This document shows, in pieces, positions 3,892 through 8,285 of a DNA stretch of 8,285 nt (positions within the stretch are counted from its first letter, which is position 1; the number at the start of each line of letters is the position of its first letter). The stretch covers positions 1 through 8,285 of the forward strand of contig JAPLSK010000209.1 of assembly GCA_026398675.1 (NCBI GenBank), written 5' to 3'. A program made the position numbers and the translations under genes. The stretch is from a bacterium. Lineage in GTDB: Bacteria > RBG-13-66-14. The notes beneath the pieces were generated by a model. It made no database searches. It was not told the origin of the DNA and saw only the letters and a program-made list of their open reading frames with translations.

Positions 3892-5970
3892 CTACGGCAG
3901 AGTCAGCGTGTAGCCAGTGAGGAGCACGCTGGGGGTTGCCGGGTTGGCGGAGGTGGTTACGTTGGTCGTGTGGATGCGGATGTACTTGAGCTCGGCGACC
4001 ACGTCGGCCTCGGCGGTGGATGGTATCTGCGTCGCCGTGGCACCCACGCCGTCCGCGTCGGGGGCCGCTTCGGCGGCCACCCGGACGTAGAATCCGGTCG
4101 TACCAGGGGCGGCGCCACGGTCGCCGGTGTAGAGGATAAGGTCCGTGTTCCCCGCGGGGAGAACCCTGGTGGGGCCGGTCAGCCAGTACGCATCCAACCG
4201 CATCGGGTAGAACCGCTCCGGCACGGGCCAGGCTTCGTCCAGCTTGACCCCGTCCGCCACCGCGCCGCTGTGGTAGAAGGCATACCGCACCGGCGACCAG
4301 ACGGAGGGCATGTTCCCGGCCCACTTCATCGGCCGGGAGCCGATGTTGAGGCAGCAGGCGTCCACCAGCAGCCCGGCGGCGGCCACCTGGCTACCCTGGA
4401 TGGAGACCGTCAGCTCCGTCGCCGCGGCGCTCATCATGTGAACCACCCACACCCGCGTCCAGCTCGGGTAGTCGTCCTGGTCGAACGTGACCGGAGTGGA
4501 GCCCACCCCGTCGTCAACCTGAATCTTGAAGTTCTTCGCCGTCCCGGGCGTGTATTCCTTGATGAAGGCGCTGAAGCAGACGGTCTTGCCCTTGAGAAAA
4601 CTCAGGACGCTGGAGATGGCGCCGATCCGTTGGCATACTCCGGCGCCGATGCCGGTGGTGTTATCCAGTCGGAGGCAGTTGTTGCCGAAATAGGGGGTGG
4701 TGGTGTAATACTGGGCCACGACTGTTCCCGTGTAGGGCTCCCAGTAATCGGGGTGGCCCGACAGGGCGGTCGTATCCCACCAGTGCCCAAAGCCGCCGTT
4801 CAGCATGAGGTTGACCGGGATCACGTCGTCGGCGGCGACGATTTCCAGGGCGTGGGACGAATGCGCCTTGAGGTTGTCCCCCTGGAAGGCGCCGAACTCG
4901 TCCACGTAGAAGGCGGGCGAAGTCCCCACCGAGGCGATGATGATCTCCAGCTTGGTCGCCGCGTTGGCCATGGTGTGTCGGCAAAACGCCTGCTGGAAGG
5001 TTCCGCTGAGGACGACGGAGAGGCCGGTGGTCGTCCCCACCCCGTCGTCTATCGTGACGGCCACGGTCCCCGCCGAGGACTGCTTCACCCAGCAGGAGGC
5101 GGTTATCGCCTTGCCGCTGTAATCGGCGAAGTTGGGGACGGCGTACTTGATCCCCCGGCTGGCGCCGCCGGTGGTGATTTTCACCGAGTAGGTCCCGATG
5201 CGGACGTTGCCCGCGCCGGACTCCTGTTGCACCGTCGTCGGGGCGCCGTAGAGCGCCCAGCCCTCGGGCGGGCTTTTTATCCCCGCCGGCCAGTTGTCGA
5301 AACGACCAAAGCGGATGATGTTCTGCCACGCCTCCGCCAGGAAGCAGGTGTTTTGATTGACCATCCCCGGTTCGAGGAAGCCGTCGTCGTGGGCTCCCGT
5401 CGTCCCGTCGTGCTCCACGTCGAAGGCGGTCTCCAGGTTGGTCAGGGAGGTGTCCACCTTCTCCGACTCGGTGGGCGAGCGGGCGATGTCGTCCGCGGTG
5501 AGCGCGTTGGGCGCGTCGTAGGTCAGGATCATCTCCGTGTTGTCCACCATCATGGTGAGGGTGACGGAGCCGGTGGACCAGACGAGGAGGGAATCTATGA
5601 AACCGGCGGAGGAGTAGTCCGCCGGGCCCGCCACGCCGTTCACGATGTCGCCTTCGTCGAAGCGCAGGTCGTCGTCGGCGAACATCGCCGTCTTCCACAG
5701 GCGCGTCCCGTCGCCGATGGTCACCTCGTGCTCGGCGTCGAAGAGCCCCGCGGGGGTGGTCACCCGGCACTCGGGGGCGCTGGAGCCGTGGTCCACGAAG
5801 TCCACGCCGAACCCCTGCCGGATGGCCAGGGCGTTGTTGGTGTCCTCGTTGTTGTCGTCGAAGTAGACGCCGTCAATACGCTTGGCGGCGTTGTCTCCCT
5901 CCTCGGGGGTGAGGTTCTTCGCCTCGAGGTCGGGGTAGGTGACGAAGTCGCGCGGCTTTCCGAGTGGCAT
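3892..5970 (-). CDS. Phage tail fibre-like protein with two carbohydrate-binding-like modules
   Basis: 692 aa. The N-terminal part (1-170) is acidic and probably the virion-attachment side. FDVEHDGTTGAHDDGFLEPG (183-202) matches a short motif common in tail fibres, E-H-x2-D-G-x-H. Two jelly-roll-like modules follow: about 219-363 (starts NWPAGI..PPEGWAL, includes SVKITTGG, FYVDEFGAF) and about 386-545 (starts NLMLNGGFGHWW, includes NCLRLDN, GLLVDACC). Both carry a related core: DDGVG-T/S-T, then a W/F-x-H-M-x2-AAT-x-L strand, as in CBM4/9-type domains. The C-terminal region (about 560-692) is beta-rich with SRP..WAG, TDLILYTG and FYVRVAA. GGAGG 6 nt before the ATG at 5970 supports the start. 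Probable role is receptor or glycan binding. It has no chaperone gene next to it. Confidence 0.75.
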   Translation of the reverse strand: MPLGKPRDFVTYPDLEAKNLTPEEGDNAAKRIDGVYFDDNNEDTNNALAIRQGFGVDFVDHGSSAPECRVTTPAGLFDAEHEVTIGDGTRLWKTAMFADDDLRFDEGDIVNGVAGPADYSSAGFIDSLLVWSTGSVTLTMMVDNTEMILTYDAPNALTADDIARSPTESEKVDTSLTNLETAFDVEHDGTTGAHDDGFLEPGMVNQNTCFLAEAWQNIIRFGRFDNWPAGIKSPPEGWALYGAPTTVQQESGAGNVRIGTYSVKITTGGASRGIKYAVPNFADYSGKAITASCWVKQSSAGTVAVTIDDGVGTTTGLSVVLSGTFQQAFCRHTMANAATKLEIIIASVGTSPAFYVDEFGAFQGDNLKAHSSHALEIVAADDVIPVNLMLNGGFGHWWDTTALSGHPDYWEPYTGTVVAQYYTTTPYFGNNCLRLDNTTGIGAGVCQRIGAISSVLSFLKGKTVCFSAFIKEYTPGTAKNFKIQVDDGVGSTPVTFDQDDYPSWTRVWVVHMMSAAATELTVSIQGSQVAAAGLLVDACCLNIGSRPMKWAGNMPSVWSPVRYAFYHSGAVADGVKLDEAWPVPERFYPMRLDAYWLTGPTRVLPAGNTDLILYTGDRGAAPGTTGFYVRVAAEAAPDADGVGATATQIPSTAEADVVAELKYIRIHTTNVTTSANPATPSVLLTGYTLTLP

Positions 5971-6007
5971 GGTTCGCCTCCGCTAAATATGAATCAGGGC
6001 GTAGAGA

Positions 6008-6030
6008 AGGCCCCCCCGAAGGAGGGCCTG
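6008..6030 (-). terminator. GC hairpin upstream of the tail-fibre gene
   Basis: Minus-strand AGGCCCTCC, a UUC-containing loop and GGGGGGCCT can pair over about nine bases with one U-G pair, followed by TTCTCT rather than a clean T-run. It lies about 35 nt before the tail-fibre start, inside the leader. It could be a weak terminator, a processing hairpin or the last element of the intercassette region. Confidence 0.45.
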
Positions 6031-6079
6031 AGAGGGACAAGAGGCCAAACCGCTAAGGTAAGGCATTGTCCTACACGGT

Positions 6080-6168
6080 GGCCGCTCGTCAGCGGCCGAT
6101 AACCCTTTGGAGGCCCGAAGGCTGGTCCGCCGGGAGGAAGTCCTACAAAAAACCGCCCGACGGGCGGT
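6080..6168 (-). repeat. Intercassette element, copy B
   Basis: Second copy of the element at 2236-2326, with the same order: cassette terminator, UUCG-capped small hairpin, AAAGGGTTATC, GGCCGCT hairpin with loop GACG. The change A to G in the left arm of the small hairpin is matched by U to C in the right arm (ACC/GGU in copy A, GCC/GGC here), preserving pairing. Unlike copy A, the GGCCGCT hairpin is not followed by a T-run. Confidence 0.75.
6147..6168 (-). terminator. Intrinsic terminator of AT-rich cassette 2
   Basis: Minus-strand ACCGCCC, 3-nt loop and GGGCGGT, 7-bp stem, followed by six T residues (complement of 6147-6152). It lies about 20 nt after the stop of the DUF2335-like gene and matches the terminator of cassette 1. 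Confidence 0.87.
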
Positions 6169-6188
6169 AAATAGATAACTATTTGATG

Positions 6189-6800
6189 TTATTTTTTCTT
6201 TTCTTTTTCCTTTAATGCTTTATTCCCAATTACAAACACACTAACAAGACCAACAATATCAAGCCCACCAATAATAGAAGCCACAGCAGTTTGACCGAAA
6301 ACGCCTAATAAAATCGCACCAAGTAGGGCTAATGTGCCGATAGTAAAGCCTAAAATTGCAGAAAATTTCTCATTGCTAAGTTTGCTCTTTTCAATTTCAT
6401 AATTGAATTCAAGTTCTTTATCTGTTAATTTGTGCGCAGATTCTTGCTCTTTCTCGGCCATAGCCATTATTCTATCAGCTGCCCCTGGCAATGTTTTCTC
6501 ATACTCATTATACTCACTTGATATTGGTAATGGGCCCTTATATGCAAGCTGTGTTTCTCTAATAACATTAAAGAGAAGAACCTGAATGGCTCTCCTCTTC
6601 TCTTCGGGTAAATCTTGCTCTATCTCTGCTAGTAATTGACCAGTTTCAGTTTTATCAAATAATAACGCATCTTCGATTTCTGTAGGAAGTTCATCGGGTT
6701 CTTGTTTATTGGCTGGGTGTTCTTTCTCACTCTTAGATAAACCCTGCTTATTCTTTCTGTTGGATTTATCCTCGACGGGCATATCTTCTCTTTTGTCCAT
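6189..6800 (-). CDS. DUF2335 family predicted membrane protein
   Basis: 203 aa. The family block is clear: YKGPLP (87-92), then YEKTLPGAADRIMAMAEKEQ (100-119), then a charged helix (120-145), and two transmembrane helices at about 146-167 and 170-193 with a short basic end KEKEKKK. The N-terminal 60 residues are charged and disordered-looking, with an acidic region at 35-66. DUF2335 proteins are small predicted inner-membrane proteins of unknown function, common in prophages and accessory regions. The ATG at 6800 overlaps the upstream small gene by 35 nt; Met7 at 6782 is an alternative start with GAGAAG before it. Superinfection exclusion or a membrane-acting effector is a reasonable guess from location and topology only. 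Confidence 0.85.
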   Translation of the reverse strand: MDKREDMPVEDKSNRKNKQGLSKSEKEHPANKQEPDELPTEIEDALLFDKTETGQLLAEIEQDLPEEKRRAIQVLLFNVIRETQLAYKGPLPISSEYNEYEKTLPGAADRIMAMAEKEQESAHKLTDKELEFNYEIEKSKLSNEKFSAILGFTIGTLALLGAILLGVFGQTAVASIIGGLDIVGLVSVFVIGNKALKEKEKKK

Positions 6801-7023
6801 AACTCATCTTTTCCATCGAAATAGAAATATACTTACCCACCCTTTCCCAGTATATCCTAATATTATTATTCGGATTCCTGGGTTTAGCTTTCAATTTTAT
6901 ACTTCTTCTTGAAGTATTCCCAATGTCGAAAAGACTTGAGACCCCCCTCAAGATTGAGCCTCTACTTATCATGCTTGTTTTCATAGCCTTGACCCTATTT
7001 CTTGGGCGAAACACTTCAGCCAT
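6766..7023 (-). CDS. Small basic protein encoded upstream of DUF2335
   Basis: About 85 aa, very basic (many R and K, C-terminal KRRYARRG), no membrane segment. Two short motifs stand out: SILRGVSSLFDIG (23-35) and RIYWERVGKYISISMEKM (56-73). From memory, short proteins with an R-G-x-S-S-x2-D-I block and a W-x2-V/A-G-x2-I-x2-A/S-M end occur next to DUF2335 genes, so this looks like a conserved gene pair; I cannot confirm it here. The start is uncertain: ATG at 7023 leaves only about a 10-nt leader after the predicted promoter and no clear ribosome site, while ATG at 6984 has AGGG upstream and 6972 is also in frame. An in-frame extension to 7095 would begin upstream of the promoter and is unlikely. 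Confidence 0.65.
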   Translation of the reverse strand: MAEVFRPRNRVKAMKTSMISRGSILRGVSSLFDIGNTSRRSIKLKAKPRNPNNNIRIYWERVGKYISISMEKMSYGQKRRYARRG

Positions 7024-7039
7024 CTTGTCAGCCCAACGA

Positions 7040-7068
7040 AGTATATGTGCTTTTAATGAAACAGTCAA
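7040..7068 (-). promoter_or_regulatory. Sigma70-like promoter of cassette 2
   Basis: Minus-strand TTGACT (complement of 7063-7068), a 17-nt spacer and TATACT (complement of 7040-7045). One mismatch in each hexamer and ideal spacing. Predicted start of transcription is near 7033, reading into the small basic gene and DUF2335. Confidence 0.82.
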
Positions 7069-7104
7069 GAAAAAAGGTAATTCCCGTTCGACCATTGACT
7101 ATCT

Positions 7105-7671
7105 TCACTCCGCCTTGTTGAACCACCCGATCTTGTCGTCGGGGTCGTAGTCCAGGTCCTTGTCCGAGAAGCAGCAGAACTCGTCCGCCGGGACGTAGGC
7201 CAGGTCCTTGTCGGAGAAGTGCGACCGCTCGCTCTCGCAGGGGACCGAGGCGCGAATCGTCACCGTCTCGAAGGTGATGGAGAGCGGACCGTAGCCGATG
7301 GCCCGCCCGTCGAGCTGCTGCATGATGCCGGTGGTCGCCGACACCCGGCAGAGGTAGTTTTCCGCCGTGTCGGAGTGGGGGTAGAAGTAGACCCGCCCGC
7401 CGATGTTGATCACACGGGAAATGAACCGCCGGCCCTCCGCGGTGAGGTAGGCATAGTGGACGGTGAAGACGCCGCGGTAGCCGACGATGCTCTCGGAGAC
7501 GGTCCGGGAGGCGTTCGCCGCCGCATTGACTATCTTCTCCGGCACCCAGTCCTCGTCCATCCGGGTGAAGCCGGTGACCGGGAAGGTGAGGTCGGGAATG
7601 CCGACCGCTCCGCCGGTGAAGCTGACCTTGGGCCGCAGTTGGCCGCCTGAATCCGTGTCGCCCCAGGGCAT
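7105..7671 (-). CDS. Phage protein, probable tail component
   Basis: 188 aa. Beta-rich, with VSFTGGAVGIPDLTFPVTGF (17-36), a helix at 42-62, GYRGVFTVHYAYLTAEGRRF (64-83), GGRVYFYPHSDT (91-102) and GPLSITFETVTIRASVP (128-144). The FYPHSD and SITFE segments resemble small tail structural proteins of siphophages, but no family is certain. The C-terminus has a tandem repeat, FSDKDLAYVPADE (152-164) and FSDKDLDYDPDDK (168-180), and then IGWFNKAE. The start is ATG at 7671 with GGAGG before it; it overlaps the upstream 45-aa ORF as TGATG. The stop lies just before cassette 2, so the gene appears complete, though the KIGWFN tail coincides with the border repeat shared with cassette 1. Confidence 0.65.
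   Translation of the reverse strand: MPWGDTDSGGQLRPKVSFTGGAVGIPDLTFPVTGFTRMDEDWVPEKIVNAAANASRTVSESIVGYRGVFTVHYAYLTAEGRRFISRVINIGGRVYFYPHSDTAENYLCRVSATTGIMQQLDGRAIGYGPLSITFETVTIRASVPCESERSHFSDKDLAYVPADEFCCFSDKDLDYDPDDKIGWFNKAE
7118..7140. repeat. Cassette upstream border repeat, copy 2
   Basis: Minus-strand GACGAC followed by AAGATCGGGTGGTTCAA, inside the 3' end of the 188-aa phage gene, where it encodes DDKIGWFN. It is 22/23 identical to 3517-3539. Cassette 2's promoter begins about 50 nt further on. Confidence 0.75.
7147..7218. repeat. 24-nt tandem repeat with 48-nt period in the tail-protein gene
   Basis: Two copies (7147-7170 and 7195-7218) that differ at two positions. They encode FSDKDL-x-Y on the minus strand. 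Probably an internal duplication of an acidic C-terminal motif. Confidence 0.75.
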
Positions 7672-7808
7672 CAATCCTCCAACCCATCCATTAAGGTGTT
7701 ATCCCAAAGCGCCCGTTCTCTTAGCTCTTCAGCCCACGCAACGGGGTCTGCGGCTAACCTAGCGTAAGCCCTGTTGTTCTCCTCCAGTAACCAACGGCGC
7801 CAGGGCAT
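7671..7808 (-). CDS. Small phage protein (45 aa)
   Basis: Short ORF of 45 aa: begins MPWRRWLLEENNRAYARLAA, is mostly helical and charged, and ends with LRERALWDNTLMDGLED. It is supported by GGAGG 4 nt before the ATG at 7808 and by a TGATG overlap with the start of the 188-aa phage gene, which implies translational coupling. Aromatic and charged helices with no membrane segment suggest a small soluble protein that may act with the tail protein. Not assigned to a family. The same ATGCCCTGG start sequence begins the 188-aa gene and the VanZ-like gene. Confidence 0.7.
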   Translation of the reverse strand: MPWRRWLLEENNRAYARLAADPVAWAEELRERALWDNTLMDGLED

Positions 7809-7858
7809 TAGTCCTCCAGTTGAGCTCAGATAAATTAACACAAAACCTTAATAAAACC

Positions 7859-7887
7859 TTGACAGTTTCTTTTTTACCTGTGATACT
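7859..7887 (+). promoter_or_regulatory. Sigma70-like promoter of the zinc-ribbon gene
   Basis: Perfect TTGACA (7859-7864), 17-nt spacer, GATACT (7882-7887). Predicted start of transcription is near 7894, giving a leader of about 40 nt before the ATG at 7934. It is on the strand opposite to the surrounding phage genes, consistent with a separately expressed accessory gene. Confidence 0.75.
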
Positions 7888-7933
7888 TCATCTTTGGAAA
7901 GTCACGATTTCAACAAAAGAAAAGGAGGAACAC

Positions 7934-8086
7934 ATGCCGAAAACAGGAGACCTCAACCAGACCGCGGGAAATTACAAGCCGGATTGTACGCACAAAGAGT
8001 GCGCCGTCAACAAAGGCTCTAAATTCCCTCCGTGCCCGGTGTGCAAAAAGTCGGTATCTTGGACTCTAGTTCAGGCGACGAAGTAA
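7934..8086 (+). CDS. Small zinc-ribbon protein
   Basis: 50 aa. CTHKEC (18-23) and FPPCPVCKK (31-39) give four cysteines (18, 23, 34, 37) in a C-x4-C...C-x2-C arrangement, followed by VSWTLV; GNYKPDC before the first knuckle also fits small zinc-ribbon proteins with a G-x-Y-x-C pattern. The start is set by a strong AAAGGAGG 5 nt before ATG 7934; in-frame codons upstream (to 7820) overlap the promoter and are not used. It reads opposite to the phage genes and has its own promoter. The target is unknown; such proteins may bind RNA, DNA or protein. The 3' end overlaps the convergent gene at the window edge. Confidence 0.75.
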   Translation: MPKTGDLNQTAGNYKPDCTHKECAVNKGSKFPPCPVCKKSVSWTLVQATK

Positions 8087-8285
8087 ATCGTCGCCCACTG
8101 TCACGCGCATCGTGTATTCGGATTGCCTCGGCGCTGTAGCCAAGCAACAACCCGCGAATACGATGCGCGTGAATCTCCGGTACATTACTAGACACCAGCC
8201 ACTCGTATAAGTCCACAACCCACTTCGCGGATGCGAAGCCGCAATCGGCAATTCCATCGGCACGGACCACTACGAAGGGAATCAC
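8019..8285 (-). CDS. Hypothetical protein, partial at the window edge
   Basis: At least 88 aa, reading into the window from the right; the first in-frame codon visible is GTG at 8285 and the true start may lie outside. The likely genuine part is WVVDLYEWLVSSNVPEIHA, then HRIRGLLLGYSAEAIRIHDA, a helical pattern with a conserved-looking HRI-x-GLLLGYS-x-EAI block that I associate with small phage and plasmid hypotheticals. The last 20 or so residues (about PELESKIPTFCTPGTEGI) are antisense to the zinc-ribbon gene and may be read-through created by its insertion. The gene also contains a long inverted repeat. Function unknown. Confidence 0.55.
   Translation of the reverse strand: MIPFVVVRADGIADCGFASAKWVVDLYEWLVSSNVPEIHAHRIRGLLLGYSAEAIRIHDARDSGRRFTSSPELESKIPTFCTPGTEGI
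8074..8095. terminator. Hairpin at the end of the zinc-ribbon gene
   Basis: GGCGACGA (8074-8081), a 6-nt loop that includes the TAA stop, and TCGTCGCC (8088-8095) make a perfect 8-bp stem. No T-run follows on either strand, so termination would be rho-assisted or weak. It may be the junction marker of this accessory gene. Confidence 0.45.
8101..8172. repeat. Long imperfect inverted repeat
   Basis: Left arm 8101-8120 and right arm 8155-8172 pair over 18 bp (TCACGCGCATCGT, 2-nt GT bulge, ATTCG, with the complement CGAATACGATGCGCGTGA). The loop is 34 nt. It lies in the coding part of the partial minus-strand gene, where the arms encode IHAHRIR and RIHDAR in the same frame. Such a long stem in a coding region is unlikely by chance. 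Confidence 0.75.

Larger units (their letters stand above)
6147..7117 (-). mobile_element. AT-rich cassette 2 (moron-like): small basic protein plus DUF2335 protein
   Basis: Second AT-rich island, with a near-consensus promoter (7040-7068), two overlapping minus-strand genes and an intrinsic terminator. It lies between the 188-aa phage gene and the tail-fibre gene. Its borders are the same repeats as cassette 1, but the gene content is unrelated. No mobility enzyme is encoded. Confidence 0.75.

Noticed and set aside
3542..4324. Long version of the VanZ-like ORF (260 aa)
   Set aside because: The N-terminal 175 residues are out-of-frame tail-fibre sequence. The GTG at 3892 has no ribosome site, whereas ATG 3799 has a strong one.
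4661..5770. 369-aa open frame on the minus strand in another frame of the tail-fibre gene
   Set aside because: Extremely rich in R, G, D and H, as expected of an out-of-frame reading of GC-rich coding DNA; no ribosome site.
3970..6102. 710-aa open frame on the plus strand
   Set aside because: It is the antisense shadow of the tail-fibre gene: composition is dominated by R, G, H, V and D, it has no recognisable domain, and it runs through the intercassette hairpins. The minus-strand frame has a good ribosome site and domain structure.
6403..6912. Plus-strand ORFs within cassette 2 (6403-6585 and 6709-6912)
   Set aside because: Antisense to the DUF2335 and small basic genes, Ser/Ile/Phe-rich shadows with no start signals.
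6766..7095. 109-aa version of the small basic gene starting at 7095
   Set aside because: That start lies upstream of the predicted promoter, so it would not be in the transcript; downstream starts are more likely.
7219..7762. Plus-strand ORFs 7219-7650 and 7487-7762
   Set aside because: Antisense to the tail protein and the 45-aa ORF, both of which have good ribosome sites on the minus strand.

Overview
The window is the end of a prophage, or a prophage-derived region, lying next to two chromosomal genes of a GC-rich bacterium. Two kinds of DNA alternate. The chromosomal and phage structural genes are GC-rich, while 2330-3515 and 6170-7100 are strikingly AT-rich. No ribosomal or other taxonomic marker is present. 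The pairing of a NusG domain II protein with a Gx-transporter protein is typical of anaerobic bacteria, but I cannot name the lineage.

Layout: 1-868 (+) holds the host-type pair, overlapping by 23 nt. Everything from 812 to about 7808 is on the minus strand and reads leftward, toward the host genes. In transcription order it runs: a partial gene at the right edge (8285-8019); a 45-aa ORF (7808-7671); a 188-aa probable tail protein (7671-7105); AT-rich cassette 2 (small basic protein plus a DUF2335 membrane protein); a 692-aa tail-fibre-like protein with two carbohydrate-binding-like modules (5970-3892); an 85-aa VanZ/YfiM-like membrane protein (3799-3542); AT-rich cassette 1 (DUF3467 protein, unknown protein, HEPN-like protein); then a lysis module of holin-like protein, M15 peptidase endolysin, second holin-like protein and Rz-like coiled-coil protein, whose last gene overlaps the host Gx gene tail-to-tail by 57 nt. 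A third accessory gene, a 50-aa zinc-ribbon protein with its own promoter, lies on the plus strand at 7859-8095.

Both AT-rich cassettes have the architecture of phage morons: a sigma70-like promoter before the first gene, tightly overlapping genes, and a canonical intrinsic terminator. They contain unrelated genes but share both borders. On the upstream side each has the same 23-bp sequence (22/23 identical), read as KIGWFN in the phage protein. On the downstream side each has the same roughly 90-bp element of terminator, small hairpin and GC hairpin. This suggests one exchangeable cassette slot used twice, filled with candidate host-benefit, superinfection-exclusion or defence genes. That is the most interesting feature of the window. 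Functions of the cassette genes are not established here; family assignments are from recalled sequence patterns, without any database search.
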